Made by a program: the position numbers and the translations under genes. From contig NZ_UHIY01000001.1 of the NCBI RefSeq assembly GCF_900460525.1, positions 4,340,001 through 4,404,000 on the forward strand: a stretch of DNA of 64,000 nt, given 5' to 3'. Origin of the DNA: Yersinia kristensenii (GTDB taxonomy: Bacteria > Pseudomonadota > Gammaproteobacteria > Enterobacterales > Enterobacteriaceae). Positions 8,565-20,104 of the stretch are shown here, piece by piece. The notes under the pieces were generated by a model that did not search any database, was not told the DNA's origin, and worked only from the letters and a program-made list of their open reading frames with translations. The stretch's first letter is position 1. Every line of letters begins with the position of its first letter.

Positions 8565-9548
8565 ATGACCAAAACGAACTTGATTACCGGCTTTTTGGGG
8601 TGTGGCAAGACCACCACTATTCGCCATTTATTGTCACAAAAGCCGGAAAATGAAAAATGGGCAGTCCTGGTCAATGAATTTGGTGAGATAGGTATTGATG
8701 GCGCACTATTGGCTGGCTGTGGGGCAGTATTAAAAGAAATACCCGGTGGATGCATGTGCTGCGTGAATGGGCTCCCCATGCAAGTGGGTTTGAATATGTT
8801 GCTCCAACAGGCAAAACCGGATCGTTTACTCATCGAACCTACGGGGCTGGGTCACCCAAAACAGATTCTCTCCTTATTAACTTCAGAAATTTACCAACCC
8901 TGGCTCTCTCTGCATGCCACCCTCAGCTTGCTTGATGCCCGCCAATTAAGTGATCCCCGCTATACAGAAAATGAAAATTTCCGTGACCAATTGGCCGCAG
9001 CCGATATCCTCGTGGCGAATAAACAGGATGCCTATAGTGAGGTGGATTACGCCGTATTGCAGCAATGGCATAAACAGCAGCCGGTATCACGCCCACTCTA
9101 TTATGCAGAACAAGGGAAAATTGATGTTGCTCTGCTGGATATGCCACACAGTAATAATGATGACTTACCCAACGGCGCACATCATCACAGTTCAACCCGA
9201 CAAAAAGGATTGGCCGCATTGAGCTTGAAAGGTCACGAACCTTGGCGCCGCGCCCTTAATCAGGGTCAAGGTTATCTGAGCTGTGGTTGGGTATTTAATG
9301 CGGATACCGTATTTGACACAGTGCCATTATTAGAATGGGTGCGATTAAATTCAGTGGAACGAATAAAAGGTGTGATGCGCATACCTGAGGGTACTCTCGT
9401 GGTTAACCGACAAGGGCATGATTTGAAAATTGAAACTCGCCAAACGCCGCCGCTTGATAGCCGAATTGAACTCATTAGCACAACTGACCCTGATTGGAAT
9501 GTATTACAGCATGAATTACTCAGGACTCGGCTACAGAAGGAGGTATAA
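8565..9548 (+). CDS. yeiR: COG0523-family metal GTPase YeiR
   Basis: A 327-residue G3E GTPase. Walker A GFLGCGKTT is at residues 9-17, the metal-binding CMCC motif at 63-66, the guanine-specificity motif NKQD near residue 150, then a histidine-rich run (GAHHHSS near 207-212) and the CobW C-terminal domain. Family members deliver zinc to target proteins; E. coli YeiR binds zinc and hydrolyses GTP. AGGAGG lies before the start. Position and length agree with E. coli yeiR. The downstream lpxT gene starts 64 bases later, possibly co-transcribed. Confidence 0.92.
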   Translation: MTKTNLITGFLGCGKTTTIRHLLSQKPENEKWAVLVNEFGEIGIDGALLAGCGAVLKEIPGGCMCCVNGLPMQVGLNMLLQQAKPDRLLIEPTGLGHPKQILSLLTSEIYQPWLSLHATLSLLDARQLSDPRYTENENFRDQLAAADILVANKQDAYSEVDYAVLQQWHKQQPVSRPLYYAEQGKIDVALLDMPHSNNDDLPNGAHHHSSTRQKGLAALSLKGHEPWRRALNQGQGYLSCGWVFNADTVFDTVPLLEWVRLNSVERIKGVMRIPEGTLVVNRQGHDLKIETRQTPPLDSRIELISTTDPDWNVLQHELLRTRLQKEV

Positions 9549-9611
9549 TGCGCCCAAATTTATTTACTGCACCATTCTTACACTGACTATTTATAGATTA
9601 AAGGCCATCGC

Positions 9612-10313
9612 ATGACCCGTCGTAATTTGCCGACAATATTACTGCTTAATTTACTTGGAATAACCCTCTTTTTCTCTTGGTATATTCCAGCGGACCACGG
9701 TTTTTGGTTTAAAATAGACTCAGCAATATTCTTCTATTTTAACCAGCACCTACTATCCAGCCCTTCATTTCTGCATTTAGTGGCGATTACCAATAATCGG
9801 GCTTTCGATGTTATTTCCCTGATTTGCATGGGGCTGCTTTACTTGTACTTTTATATAAAGGAAACCGCTGCAGGCCGCCGTCGGCTGATCGTCACGGGGT
9901 TTGTCATGCTGTTGACCGCAGTCATCCTAAATCAATTAGGCCATTTGCTACCGGTATCACATCCCAGCCCAACACTGATTTTTGAGAATATTAATCGTGT
10001 CAGTGAGTTAACGGGTATTCCGACCAAAGACGCATCCAGTGACAGCTTCCCCGGCGACCATGGCATGATGCTGATTATTTTTGCCTGCTTTATGTTGCGC
10101 TATTTCTCTCGGGGTGCTTTTGCCATCGCCTTAGTGATCGTGGTGGTCTTCTCTATGCCACGAATAATGATTGGTGCGCATTGGTTTACTGATATTGCTG
10201 TCGGCTCGCTTTCAGTTGTCTTGGTAGGGATAAGTTGGATATTGCTGACACCACTGAGTGATAAAGTCATTGATGCCATTAACCGGAATCTGCCAGGCTC
10301 AAAAAATCAGTAA
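9612..10313 (+). CDS. lpxT: Lipid A 1-diphosphate synthase LpxT (PAP2 family)
   Basis: A 233-residue inner-membrane phosphotransferase. It has about six membrane segments and the PAP2 motifs SFPGDH (residues 145-150) and RIMIGAHWFTD (184-194, with catalytic His190 and Asp194). LpxT moves phosphate from undecaprenyl pyrophosphate to lipid A at the periplasmic face, making the 1-diphosphate form and recycling the carrier. Length and location between yeiR and mepS match E. coli yeiU. The following 380 bases (10314-10694) are AT-rich and show no gene; they must hold the mepS promoter. Confidence 0.92.
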   Translation: MTRRNLPTILLLNLLGITLFFSWYIPADHGFWFKIDSAIFFYFNQHLLSSPSFLHLVAITNNRAFDVISLICMGLLYLYFYIKETAAGRRRLIVTGFVMLLTAVILNQLGHLLPVSHPSPTLIFENINRVSELTGIPTKDASSDSFPGDHGMMLIIFACFMLRYFSRGAFAIALVIVVVFSMPRIMIGAHWFTDIAVGSLSVVLVGISWILLTPLSDKVIDAINRNLPGSKNQ

Positions 10314-10694
10314 CGCGCTGCCTACTTTATGTTGGAGCAAAAAATAGACTTTTTTTTGCTCCAACCGCCACTAATGATTTCACGGCTTTATTATCACCAA
10401 ACGGCCATAAATTCAGCTATCTGCATTTAATATATAATATTACATAATGTTACATTAACATTTTGTAAAATTATGGGCATAAAAGCTCTCGCCTTTTATT
10501 AATCATTACGGTAATCTCAAAAACGTTTGTGCTCGGATACCGGCATTTCACCCCTATCCTGATTAATATTGTGCGTTCCTGCACATTTATTTGGTTAAGT
10601 GATTGTCTCATCAGACCACAATCAATAATCTCGATTCGTTTGGTATTTTTGGTAGCGACATCCGTCGTAAGGACAGCAAGGGAAAACAACAACA

Positions 10695-11279
10695 ATGGTC
10701 AAGTCTCAACCTATTATGAGATATATTCTGCGGGTCATTCCTGCGGTTGCAGCAGCGGTAATGTTATCCGCGTGTAGTTCACCACAGAGTTCGAACGTAC
10801 ATAATACGCAAACTGAGATGCGTGCAGTTAATGATAAAGATGGGCTTTTACTGCAAGCCTCTCAGGATGAATTCGAAGCGATGGTGCGCAACGTTGACGT
10901 CAAGTCGAAAATTTTAGAACAGTATGCAGGGTGGAAAGGGGTTCGTTATCGTTTAGGCGGTAGCACCAAACGCGGTATTGATTGTTCTGCGTTTGTACAA
11001 ACCACGTTCCGTGAACAATTTGGTATGAATTTGCCACGCTCAACCTCTGAGCAGCAAGATATTGGCAAGAAAATCCAACGTACCAAGTTGCGACCTGGTG
11101 ATTTGGTGCTGTTCCGAGCGGGATCGACGGGTCGTCATGTAGGTATCTATTTAGGTAACGATAAATTTGTACATGCTTCCACCAGTGTCGGCGTGACAAT
11201 ATCGAGTCTAAATGAAGATTATTGGAATAAGCGTTATCGTGATGGCCGACGAGTGCTAAGTAGCGGTTCGCGCAGCTAA
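10695..11279 (+). CDS. mepS: Murein DD-endopeptidase lipoprotein MepS (Spr)
   Basis: A 194-residue NlpC/P60 hydrolase. The signal peptide ends in lipobox LSAC with Cys27 as the lipidated residue. The catalytic triad is Cys97 (GIDCSAF), His148 (GRHVGIY) and His160 (FVHAS), with spacing identical to E. coli MepS. It cleaves D-Ala-mDAP crosslinks to let new glycan strands insert and is an outer-membrane-anchored periplasmic enzyme. In E. coli its level is set by Prc/NlpI proteolysis. Synteny with lpxT and pdeN is preserved, and a strong terminator follows. Confidence 0.95.
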   Translation: MVKSQPIMRYILRVIPAVAAAVMLSACSSPQSSNVHNTQTEMRAVNDKDGLLLQASQDEFEAMVRNVDVKSKILEQYAGWKGVRYRLGGSTKRGIDCSAFVQTTFREQFGMNLPRSTSEQQDIGKKIQRTKLRPGDLVLFRAGSTGRHVGIYLGNDKFVHASTSVGVTISSLNEDYWNKRYRDGRRVLSSGSRS

Positions 11280-11322
11280 CTGATTTTATTCCTGTTGTCC
11301 GAGATACCAAACGAAACGATGA

Positions 11323-11348
11323 AACGCTGCCATTGGCAGCGTTTTTTT
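11323..11348 (+). terminator. Rho-independent terminator after mepS
   Basis: AACGCTGCC / GGCAGCGTT stem with a two-base loop followed by seven T. The rest of 11349-11783 is AT-rich with no gene seen. Confidence 0.88.
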
Positions 11349-11783
11349 ATTGCCGAAATCGTTCTTATTGCCGAAATATAATTTTGTAGTCCCATATCCT
11401 CACCTTTGTAGGAAAGGTCCTTTTTTGCCAAAAACAGCGAAATTCAAGAATATTCTGTGTAAAATTCGCCCTGCTAAACCAAGAGTTCCCTGACACTAAA
11501 ACATATCAACTACGATTATCCTTTCTGGAATTAAGTAAGTTGTGTTACTAAGCTGAAAATTTGTTTTATAGATATGTATTTCTAAAATACATCAATACAA
11601 ATGAATTTCACTGACACCACATATTTGATGCATTTATATGGCATCTTTGCTTTATATTGGATTGCGTTTCAAATAGATAAGTTTATTAATGTCAATAATG
11701 CTCCCTAGCAAATCGGTAGCGCTGTGCTGCTAACTTACTTATACTCATAACACTTTATCGATCATGCTGAGGAGCGGCGTAAC

Positions 11784-13346
11784 ATGGGTTCAAACAGTGC
11801 GTTCTCCCGCAATATTTTATCCAGACGCCATCTTGTTAAAAAAAGTGTCATCCTCGCACTCTGTTTCTTTATTTTTTTTGTTGTTATTACTTTGTCATTA
11901 CTTTATCGCAGCAGTGAACGTAAACTAACAACACAAAGTGACCATATTATCGCCTATTCATCCCAGTTCCTTAATGAACTAACTACAACGATGTCTCAGC
12001 TTATCCCGCTAAGTGCAAAAAATTGTGAACAGGCCAGTTCTGCTCTGCACTATCGGGCGGCATTTACCAATGGTGTCCGAGCTTTCTTATTAGTTCGGGA
12101 TGATATTACCTATTGCTCTTCAGCAACGGGGGAAATGAATACGCCGGTCAGCGCGTTATACCCCAAAATGAATGTCTCCCGGCCTTTGGATTTTAAAATT
12201 CAACAAGGTACGCCGATGATGCCGAGCAAACCGGCAATTGGCGTATGGCTGCGTGAAGCTGGTCGTGGTAATACCGGCGTATTAGCAACACTCGAATTAA
12301 ATTTACATCCCTATCTGTTACTGAATAACTCCAATAATCAAGTCAACGGATTAGCTATTGTTATTGATGACTTGGCAGTCACGACATTTGACTCTAAAGT
12401 CATGCCTATCAGCCAGTTACCAACGCATGATGCACGTGAAATTCAATTACCTGGCTATCCAATTAAAGTATTGATTTATCATACCAACCTCACTGCGGAT
12501 GATATTCGTATGACCTTGTTAGGGGGAGTATTACTCGCAGGGTTAGTCGGTATCTTGGCTTACTATATTTTAATTGCTAGTCAAAGTGCGGAAGCTGAAA
12601 TTTTGCGTGGTATTCGTCGGGGTGAATTCTTTGTTGAATATCAGCCCGCATTCCGGTCTGATGACCGCTCCCTATCAGGATTGGAAGCGCTTATCCGCTG
12701 GCAACATCCGATTGAAGGACGTATTTCCCCAGATCTTTTTATTCCCTATGCAGAAGCTCAGCATTTGATTCAACCTCTGACCCGGCATTTATTTGAATTA
12801 ATCATTAGAGACAGTGAATTAATGGCAGCCCACGTTCCAGCGGGAATTAAATTGGCTTTTAATATCTCCCCTGTCCATCTTACCGATGATAATTTCCGCA
12901 AAGATGTCACTCAAATGTTACAACAATTAAATACCGATGTGTATTCTCCGGTATTTGAGATAACTGAGCGGGGTATGGTTGAAGAGGAATTGGCTATTAA
13001 GCAGTTTGCTTGGTTGCGCTCTCAAGGGATACAAATCGCTGTTGATGACTTTGGCACCGGGCACAGCGCGCTGATTTATTTAGAACGTTTTACTTTAGAT
13101 TATATTAAAATTGATCGTGGTTTTGTCAGCACCATAGGCATTAATACTGTTGCCGCACCGGTATTAGATGCAGTATTAATGTTGGCGAGCAAGCTCAATA
13201 TTGAAACCGTCGCTGAAGGTGTCGAAACGGAACAACAGCTCCAGTATTTGGCACAACACGGCGTCAACTTCCTGCAAGGTTATCTCCTTAGCAAGCCGCT
13301 ATCTGTGGAGGATTTAGTCGAGTTTTGTAATAAAAAAACTTCGTAA
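11784..13346 (+). CDS. pdeN: CSS-domain EAL c-di-GMP phosphodiesterase PdeN (Rtn)
   Basis: A 520-residue membrane protein. TM1 spans about residues 20-41. The periplasmic CSS domain has Cys81 and the CSS motif at 111-113. TM2 lies near 243-263. The cytoplasmic EAL domain starts near 270 (EALIRWQHP at 301; DDFGTGHSAL near 423; IKIDRGFV; ETVAEGVETEQQ; LQGYLLSKPL). The catalytic EAL glutamate and the DDFG metal ligands are present, so it should be an active phosphodiesterase. CSS phosphodiesterases are redox-gated by the periplasmic cysteine pair and DsbA/DegP. Synteny (mepS - rtn - yejA) and length match E. coli Rtn/PdeN. Confidence 0.9.
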   Translation: MGSNSAFSRNILSRRHLVKKSVILALCFFIFFVVITLSLLYRSSERKLTTQSDHIIAYSSQFLNELTTTMSQLIPLSAKNCEQASSALHYRAAFTNGVRAFLLVRDDITYCSSATGEMNTPVSALYPKMNVSRPLDFKIQQGTPMMPSKPAIGVWLREAGRGNTGVLATLELNLHPYLLLNNSNNQVNGLAIVIDDLAVTTFDSKVMPISQLPTHDAREIQLPGYPIKVLIYHTNLTADDIRMTLLGGVLLAGLVGILAYYILIASQSAEAEILRGIRRGEFFVEYQPAFRSDDRSLSGLEALIRWQHPIEGRISPDLFIPYAEAQHLIQPLTRHLFELIIRDSELMAAHVPAGIKLAFNISPVHLTDDNFRKDVTQMLQQLNTDVYSPVFEITERGMVEEELAIKQFAWLRSQGIQIAVDDFGTGHSALIYLERFTLDYIKIDRGFVSTIGINTVAAPVLDAVLMLASKLNIETVAEGVETEQQLQYLAQHGVNFLQGYLLSKPLSVEDLVEFCNKKTS

Positions 13347-13443
13347 CAAAAACTAATTGGCTTAATGTTTGCTTTACCCCTGCAAACTGGTAATTTCATT
13401 TAAGAGTATTACAACTAAATAATAGCAGGAGATCACCACCAAT

Positions 13444-15252
13444 ATGTTGTTACGCCTACTTGCTGCTTTCGTGCTTTCAGTTCTGAGTTTTGGCCTACAG
13501 GCTGAGACCATTAAAGAAGGTAGCTCTTTTGCCATATTGGGCGAACCCAAGTACTCATCAGATTTTAACCATTTTGATTATGTTAATCCGGCAGCCCCTA
13601 AAGGCGGAGATATCACACTCTCTGCGATTGGTACCTTTGATAACTTCAATCGTTATGCGCTACGTGGCAACCCGGCAGTGCGCACTGAGCGGCTGTATGA
13701 CTCATTATTCGCTACTTCGGACGATGAGATTGGCAGCTATTATCCCTTAATTGCCGAATCTGCACGCTTTGCCCCCGACTTCCACTGGATTGAAGTCGAT
13801 ATTAACCCTCGCGCTCGTTTTCATGATGGCCAACCCATTACTGCACAAGATGTGGCATTCACTTTCAATAAATTCATGACCGAGGGTGTACCGCAATTTC
13901 GAATTGTTTATAAAGGCGTGCAAGTTAAAGCGATTTCCCGCCTGACTGTGCGTTTTGAATTCCCAGAACCGAATAAAGATAAAATGTTGGGCTTATTTGG
14001 CTTACCGGTAATGCCCGAGCATTTCTGGAAAGACCATAAACTCAGTGAACCGCTAAGTAAACCTCCCGTTAGCAGCGGCCCCTATCGTATTGGCAAATAT
14101 AAGATGGGCCAATTTATTACCTATGAACGGGTTAGAGACTACTGGGCAGCCAACTTACCGGTCAATCGTGGGCAATATAATTTTGACACCATCCGTTATG
14201 ATTATTATTTAGACGATAAAGTCGCGCTGGAAGCCTTTAAAGCCGGTGCTTTTGATTTCCGTGAAGAAACATCGCCAAAAAGCTGGGCGACACAATATGT
14301 GGGCGGCAACTTTGCGAAAAACTATATCGTCAAACAGGATATCCTCGATAACTCCGCGCAGAACACCCGCTGGCTGGCATTTAATGTCCAGCGCCCTATT
14401 TTTAGCGACCGCAGAGTTCGTGAAGCCCTGACATTGGCCTTTGATTTTGACTGGATGAATAAAGCTTTTTATTTCGACAGTTATCAACGCACTAATAGTT
14501 TTTTCCAGAACACCGAATATGCCGCTAAAGGTTATCCGAACAGCGCGGAATTGGCGTGGCTGGCACCGCTAAAAGGCAAAATCCCCGCGGAGGTCTTCAC
14601 GAAAATTTATCAGCCACCGCAAACTGACGGCAGCGGCAACGCGCGGGATAATCTATTAAAAGCGCGCGAATTACTGAGTGAAGCCGGTTGGGAAGTGAAA
14701 AACCAGCAATTGATCAACAGCAAAACGGGTAAACCTTTTGTCTTTGAATTGCTGTTACTCAGCGGCAGTAACTTCCAATACGTTCAACCGTTTAAGCATA
14801 ATTTGCAGCGTTTGGGAATAACCATGAATATTCGCGAGGTGGACAGCTCTCAGTTTGTTAACCGCCTGCGCAGCCGGGATTACGATATGATCCCGACGGT
14901 TTACAGTGCCTTCCCTTACCCTAGCCCGAACCTGCAAATTTTTTGGAGTTCGGCTTATATTGATTCCAGTTATAACGCTTCGGGTATTAAAGATCCGGCC
15001 ATCGACCAATTGATTGAACAGATTGTTAAGCATCAGGAGCAGCCAGAGGCACTGCTGTCTCTGGGCCGGGCGCTGGATCGCGTGCTGACCTGGAACTATT
15101 TGATGATCCCGATGTGGTATTCCAACCATGCCCGCTTTGCTTATTGGGATAAATTTTCAATGCCAGCGGACAGGCCCACATATTCGCTCGGCTTTGATAG
15201 CTGGTGGTTGGATGTCAACAAGGCAGCTCGCCTGCCAACAGAACATCATTAG
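13444..15252 (+). CDS. yejA: Oligopeptide ABC transporter substrate-binding protein YejA
   Basis: A 602-residue periplasmic binding protein with signal peptide [20 protein letters not shown], then the SBP_bac_5 fold ([46 protein letters not shown]). First gene of the yejABEF operon, which imports peptides such as microcin C in E. coli and contributes to antimicrobial-peptide resistance in related pathogens. AGGAG lies 11 bases before the ATG. yejB begins 8 bases past its stop. Confidence 0.92.
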   Translation: MLLRLLAAFVLSVLSFGLQAETIKEGSSFAILGEPKYSSDFNHFDYVNPAAPKGGDITLSAIGTFDNFNRYALRGNPAVRTERLYDSLFATSDDEIGSYYPLIAESARFAPDFHWIEVDINPRARFHDGQPITAQDVAFTFNKFMTEGVPQFRIVYKGVQVKAISRLTVRFEFPEPNKDKMLGLFGLPVMPEHFWKDHKLSEPLSKPPVSSGPYRIGKYKMGQFITYERVRDYWAANLPVNRGQYNFDTIRYDYYLDDKVALEAFKAGAFDFREETSPKSWATQYVGGNFAKNYIVKQDILDNSAQNTRWLAFNVQRPIFSDRRVREALTLAFDFDWMNKAFYFDSYQRTNSFFQNTEYAAKGYPNSAELAWLAPLKGKIPAEVFTKIYQPPQTDGSGNARDNLLKARELLSEAGWEVKNQQLINSKTGKPFVFELLLLSGSNFQYVQPFKHNLQRLGITMNIREVDSSQFVNRLRSRDYDMIPTVYSAFPYPSPNLQIFWSSAYIDSSYNASGIKDPAIDQLIEQIVKHQEQPEALLSLGRALDRVLTWNYLMIPMWYSNHARFAYWDKFSMPADRPTYSLGFDSWWLDVNKAARLPTEHH

Positions 15253-15260
15253 GGGGCGGT

Positions 15261-16361
15261 GTGGGCGCATATCTATTACGGCGATTGTTGCTGGTTATTC
15301 CCACCTTGTGGGCCATTATTACTATTAACTTTTTCATTGTCCAAATCGCGCCCGGCGGCCCGGTAGATCAGGCGATAGCCAACATTGAACTGGGTCATTC
15401 CAGCGGATATAGCGCCGGTGGGGGTGATAGCGGATTGGGTGGTGCGAAAGTCGGCTTGAATGCAGCGCAAGTCGGTGACAGTAACTATCGCGGTTCGCGA
15501 GGGCTAGACCCAGAAGTGATTGCCGAAATTAAACAGCGCTTTGGTTTTGACAAGCCGCTGCATGAGCGCTATTTCAATATGCTTTGGAGCTATGCGCGCT
15601 TTGATTTTGGCGACAGCCTGTTTCGCGGCGAATCCGTCATGTCATTGATTAAACATAGCCTGCCGGTGTCTATCTCACTTGGGTTATGGAGCACACTGAT
15701 TATTTATCTGGTTTCCATTCCTTTGGGGATTAAAAAAGCCGTGCGTAATGGCTCGGCTTTTGATACTTGGAGCAGTACCTTAATAATTATCGGCTATGCT
15801 ATTCCTTCGTTTTTATTCGCTATTTTACTGGTAGTGCTGTTTTCCGGCGGCAGTTATTTCGATCTGTTTCCGCTTCGCGGGCTAGTATCCAGCAATTGGG
15901 ATACACTGCCGTGGTATGGCAAGATAACCGACTATTTGTGGCACATCACGTTACCGGTGCTGGCTACCGTGATTGGTGGCTTTGCCACACTCACCATGCT
16001 GACCAAAAACTCGTTTCTCGATGAAATCCGCAAACAATATGTGGTCACTGCCCGCGCCAAAGGTTTACCTGAAGAAAAAATCCTTTACCGCCATGTATTT
16101 CGCAATGCCATGTTGCTGGTGATTGCGGGCTTCCCGGCGGCTTTTATTAGTATGTTTTTTACGGGTTCATTGTTAATCGAAGTGATGTTTTCACTGAATG
16201 GTTTAGGGTTACTGGGCTATGACGCTACCTTGCAACGAGATTATCCGGTGATGTTTGGCACCCTTTATATTTTCACTCTGATTGGTTTGCTGCTGAATAT
16301 CCTGAGCGATATCACCTACACCTTGGTTGATCCCCGAATTGATTTTGAGGGCCGCCAATGA
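15261..16361 (+). CDS. yejB: Oligopeptide ABC transporter permease YejB
   Basis: A 366-residue inner-membrane permease (BPD_transp_1). The GTG start giving [19 protein letters not shown] is preferred to the upstream ATG at 15204, which lies inside yejA; GGGGGCGG precedes it and E. coli YejB begins MGAYLIRRLL. The permease EAA-type loop is near [23 protein letters not shown]. It ends ..[14 protein letters not shown], and its stop overlaps the yejE start (ATGATG), showing translational coupling. Confidence 0.92.
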   Translation: MGAYLLRRLLLVIPTLWAIITINFFIVQIAPGGPVDQAIANIELGHSSGYSAGGGDSGLGGAKVGLNAAQVGDSNYRGSRGLDPEVIAEIKQRFGFDKPLHERYFNMLWSYARFDFGDSLFRGESVMSLIKHSLPVSISLGLWSTLIIYLVSIPLGIKKAVRNGSAFDTWSSTLIIIGYAIPSFLFAILLVVLFSGGSYFDLFPLRGLVSSNWDTLPWYGKITDYLWHITLPVLATVIGGFATLTMLTKNSFLDEIRKQYVVTARAKGLPEEKILYRHVFRNAMLLVIAGFPAAFISMFFTGSLLIEVMFSLNGLGLLGYDATLQRDYPVMFGTLYIFTLIGLLLNILSDITYTLVDPRIDFEGRQ

Positions 16362-17386
16362 TGAAACGGCTAAACGCTATTAATCAGGCCCGCTGGGCAC
16401 GGTTTCGCCAAAACCGCCGTGGCTATTGGTCACTGTGGATTTTTCTGACACTGTTTATTATCAGCCTGTTTGCCGAGTTGATTGCCAACGACAAACCGCT
16501 GCTGGTGAGCTATCAGGGCAAATTTTATATGCCCTTTATGGTTAATTACACCGAATCAACCTTTGGTGGTATTTTAACCACGGCCGCTGATTATCAAGAC
16601 CCGTATGTGATTGGCCGCATTAAAGATAATGGCTGGGCTATTTGGGCTCCCATCCGCTTTAGTAATAACACCATTAATTTCGCAACCAATGTGCCCTTCC
16701 CCTCGCCCCCCAGTCGCACCAATTTGCTCGGCACTGACAGCACTGGCGGTGATGTATTGGCCAAAGTTATTTATGGCTTTCGTATTTCATTATTATTTGG
16801 CCTAACGTTAACTCTATTTTCCAGTGTGATTGGGATTTGTGCCGGGGCAATTCAGGGCTATTACGGCGGTAGAGTTGATTTATGGGGCCAACGATTTATT
16901 GAAGTCTGGTCCGGTATGCCGACCCTATTTTTAGTGATTTTACTGTCCAGCATTGTGCAGCCGAATTTCTGGTGGTTATTAGCCATCACTGTCATATTTG
17001 GCTGGATGGGGCTGGTCGGCGTGGTTCGGGCCGAGTTTCTGCGCACCCGAAATTATGACTATATCCGCGCCGCCAAGGCCATGGGCGTGCGTGACAGAGT
17101 GATTATGTCGCGCCATATGCTGCCTAATGCCATGGTAGCCACTCTGACCTTTTTACCCTTTATTCTGTGCGGCTCAATAACCACTCTCACCTCACTGGAT
17201 TTCCTTGGTTTCGGCTTGCCAATGGGGTCACCCTCATTAGGCGGGTTGTTATTGGAGGGCAAAAATAACCTTCAAGCTCCCTGGCTCGGCATAACCGCAT
17301 TCCTGGTGTTGGCCGTGCTGTTATCTCTGTTGATCTTTATCGGCGAAGCCGTGCGTGACGCCTTTGACCCAAGTAAGGTGTATTGA
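16358..17386 (+). CDS. yejE: Oligopeptide ABC transporter permease YejE
   Basis: A 342-residue permease partner of YejB with the long periplasmic segment between TM1 and TM2 ([18 protein letters not shown] .. [18 protein letters not shown]) typical of DppC/OppC relatives. The cytoplasmic coupling motif is [24 protein letters not shown]. It overlaps yejB by four bases; yejF begins two bases past its stop, so all three are one transcription unit. Confidence 0.93.
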   Translation: MMKRLNAINQARWARFRQNRRGYWSLWIFLTLFIISLFAELIANDKPLLVSYQGKFYMPFMVNYTESTFGGILTTAADYQDPYVIGRIKDNGWAIWAPIRFSNNTINFATNVPFPSPPSRTNLLGTDSTGGDVLAKVIYGFRISLLFGLTLTLFSSVIGICAGAIQGYYGGRVDLWGQRFIEVWSGMPTLFLVILLSSIVQPNFWWLLAITVIFGWMGLVGVVRAEFLRTRNYDYIRAAKAMGVRDRVIMSRHMLPNAMVATLTFLPFILCGSITTLTSLDFLGFGLPMGSPSLGGLLLEGKNNLQAPWLGITAFLVLAVLLSLLIFIGEAVRDAFDPSKVY

Positions 17387-17387
17387 T

Positions 17388-18980
17388 ATGGCGACCTCTC
17401 CACTGCTGGACATTCAAAATCTCAGTGTTGCATTTCGCCAAGCGGGAGTTGATCGCCAGGTCGTCAGCGACCTTTCGCTGAAAATAGAGAGCGGTGAGAC
17501 ACTGGCTTTAGTGGGGGAATCGGGTTCGGGCAAGAGTGTTACCGCCTTGTCGATATTGCGCCTGCTGCCCTCGCCACCGGTAGTTTACTCCAGCGGCGAT
17601 ATTCTGTTTGCCGGAAAATCACTGTTACATGCCGATGAGCCGACATTACGCGCCATTCGCGGTGATAAAATTTCTATGATTTTCCAAGAGCCGATGGTGT
17701 CTTTAAACCCCTTACATACTATTGAGAAACAGCTGGCAGAAGTGCTGTCACTGCACCGAGGTATGCGCAGGGAAGCCGCCAGATCTGAGATTATTCAATG
17801 CCTTGACCGAGTAGGTATTCGCAATGCCAAAGGCCGATTAGCGGATTTCCCACATCAGCTTTCCGGCGGAGAACGCCAGCGCGTGATGATTGCTATGGCT
17901 GTCCTGACCCAGCCAAAATTACTGATTGCCGATGAACCCACTACCGCGCTGGATGTTTCGGTACAAGCCCAGATTTTGAGTTTGCTGAAAGAGTTAAAGC
18001 AAGAGATGGGCATGAGCTTGCTGTTTATCACCCATAACCTGAATATCGTCCGCCGGCTGGCCGATAACGTAGCCGTGATGCGTGAGGGGCGCGTGGTTGA
18101 GCACAATACCCGCCAGGCGCTGTTTAGCTCCCCCCAGCATACATATACTCGCCAATTATTAGATGCGGAACCACAGGGCGACCCACTGCCGCTCCAGACC
18201 GATCTACAACCGCTGCTTGAGGTCAAAGGGCTACAAGTCGCTTTTGCGATTAAACGCGGCCTATTGCGCCGTACTGTGGCGCATCACTATGCTCTGAAAG
18301 ATCTCAGTTTTGTGTTAAAACCCGGTGAAAGTTTAGGTTTGGTAGGGGAATCGGGCTCGGGGAAAAGCACTACCGGCTTAGCTTTGCTGCGCTTGCTGCC
18401 CTCTAAAGGAGAAATTTGGTTTAGTGGCCAGCCGCTACACAATTTCTCGCCCAAACAGATGCTACCTTATCGCAGCCGAATTCAGGTGGTTTTCCAAGAC
18501 CCTTACTCGGCGCTAAACCCGCGCTTGAATGTTCAACAAATCATTGCGGAAGGGCTGGAAGTACATCAGAAACTCACTGCTGCACATCGCGAGCAGCGCG
18601 TGATTAAAGCCATGGAAGAAGTTGGGTTAGACCCGGTAAGCCGCTATAGATACCCGACTGAGTTCTCCGGCGGCCAGCGCCAGCGCATTGCTATTGCACG
18701 GGCACTCATCCTGCAACCTCAATTACTTATCCTCGATGAACCGACGTCATCACTGGATAAATCGGTACAAGCGCAAATTCTGGCTTTGCTGAAATCCCTT
18801 CAGCAGCGCTACCAACTCAGTTACCTATTTATCAGTCATGACTTGCAAGTGGTGCGGTCACTCTGCCACCAAGTGATTGTATTAAAACAAGGGGAAGTCG
18901 TGGAACAAGGTGACTGTCAGGCAATCTTTGCCGCACCAAAACAGCAATATACTCAGCAATTACTACAATTTTCCGACTGA
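17388..18980 (+). CDS. yejF: Oligopeptide ABC transporter tandem ATPase YejF
   Basis: A 530-residue protein made of two fused ABC ATPase modules. Walker A GESGSGKS occurs at residues 43-50 and again near 315. Signature motifs are LSGGERQ in the first half and FSGGQRQ in the second. Walker B segments are LLIADEPTTALD and LLILDEPTSSLD. Start ATGGCGACC was chosen over an upstream in-frame start inside yejE. It powers the YejBE permease. Confidence 0.93.
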   Translation: MATSPLLDIQNLSVAFRQAGVDRQVVSDLSLKIESGETLALVGESGSGKSVTALSILRLLPSPPVVYSSGDILFAGKSLLHADEPTLRAIRGDKISMIFQEPMVSLNPLHTIEKQLAEVLSLHRGMRREAARSEIIQCLDRVGIRNAKGRLADFPHQLSGGERQRVMIAMAVLTQPKLLIADEPTTALDVSVQAQILSLLKELKQEMGMSLLFITHNLNIVRRLADNVAVMREGRVVEHNTRQALFSSPQHTYTRQLLDAEPQGDPLPLQTDLQPLLEVKGLQVAFAIKRGLLRRTVAHHYALKDLSFVLKPGESLGLVGESGSGKSTTGLALLRLLPSKGEIWFSGQPLHNFSPKQMLPYRSRIQVVFQDPYSALNPRLNVQQIIAEGLEVHQKLTAAHREQRVIKAMEEVGLDPVSRYRYPTEFSGGQRQRIAIARALILQPQLLILDEPTSSLDKSVQAQILALLKSLQQRYQLSYLFISHDLQVVRSLCHQVIVLKQGEVVEQGDCQAIFAAPKQQYTQQLLQFSD

Positions 18981-19044
18981 TTTGGCGCATATTAGGGCAT
19001 AGAAAAGCGTCAGCATAAAAGGCTGACAAACACGTAATCGCAAA

Positions 19045-19392
19045 TCAGAAAGGATAAAGTGCGGTCATGGTCTCAGCAATTGCCACCCCAACATCTTTCA
19101 AGCGACACATAGTGGCACTTTCATCCTGACGATGAACAAACAGGCAAGGCTCACCTTCCCATTCCACAATCGCGGAGTCCACCTGAATCTCTTGCAGTGA
19201 GAGATGAAGCCTCTGCATGATAATTTGCGCATGGGCACCATCATGGCTCAGTAACTTCAGTCCCATGAGATCATTATTGCTATCGTCTATCGCCGTTAAT
19301 GGCATCGGTTCAACTTTTACGCCGATAAACCCCGATAACCAACGGTAACTTTGCGGCAGACGATGTACTACCGAAAGTTGGATATTATTCAC
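19045..19392 (-). CDS. yejG: Conserved protein YejG
   Basis: A 115-residue cytoplasmic protein, convergent with yejF. It shares with E. coli YejG the phrases QLS.VHRLPQ.YRW near the start, GEPCLFV.RQDE and CRLK..GVAIAE near the end. Function is unknown. About 710 bases follow on its 5' side (19393-20104) before bcr; they are AT-rich and I see no gene, only the bcr terminator at the far end. Confidence 0.88.
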   Translation of the reverse strand: MNNIQLSVVHRLPQSYRWLSGFIGVKVEPMPLTAIDDSNNDLMGLKLLSHDGAHAQIIMQRLHLSLQEIQVDSAIVEWEGEPCLFVHRQDESATMCRLKDVGVAIAETMTALYPF

Positions 19393-20058
19393 GTATTTTT
19401 CCTAGTAAAAATAAAAATTCAAAAACTCACAAAGCACCACAAAGACTCATACTGATTTAAAGTTATAGCCGCTAAATTGCCATTGTGCTCGCTCCAAACC
19501 TTATCAAAACACAATATTGATAACAATTTAGAAACTTAAAACCTACAACGCTATTTTTTGCGCTGTTTACAACGCTTATTCAGCCCGTCATACCCAGACT
19601 GAAACTGCCGGTTTGAGATTTAGATCCCATTTTTCGTTATTTTTAACCCTTTATCGCCTCTATCTCAACCATTTTTCTTGCAAACCCATTACCTAATATC
19701 AGCCAACATTTTACATTTAAGGAACAATTCAGCCTCAGTCAAGCTGAATGAAATGGATTTAATCAATTGATAAATATATAAATTCATTGATATCCATCAT
19801 CCTGTAACAAGCAAGAATAACGGGTAAAAATAACGTGATAACAATTTCGTCTTTTTTATAACATCGCTCAAAAAGTTAACAATATGGTGTCATACACAAC
19901 TATGCAACAGATAATGATATGCAAGCTTATTATGTTGATTGAGCGCAAGGATTCGGTCTTTTTTAGTGATAATTGTGGCGATATTTAATCATGTACAAGA
20001 CGGAGAAAGAGAGGAATAAATAAGGTGTGATTTGACAAACTGGCTACAAATAATAAAC

Positions 20059-20089
20059 GTGAGGGGCGCTCAGGAGCATCGCCCCTCAC
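20059..20089 (-). terminator. Terminator hairpin after bcr
   Basis: GTGAGGGGCG / CGCCCCTCAC, perfect 10 bp stem, 15 bases past the bcr stop on the minus strand. Confidence 0.65.
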
Positions 20090-20104
20090 ATCTACTGATA
20101 GTGA

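Noticed and set aside
10471..10695. 74-codon minus-strand frame upstream of mepS
   Set aside because: AT-rich promoter region, no Shine-Dalgarno and no resemblance to known small proteins.
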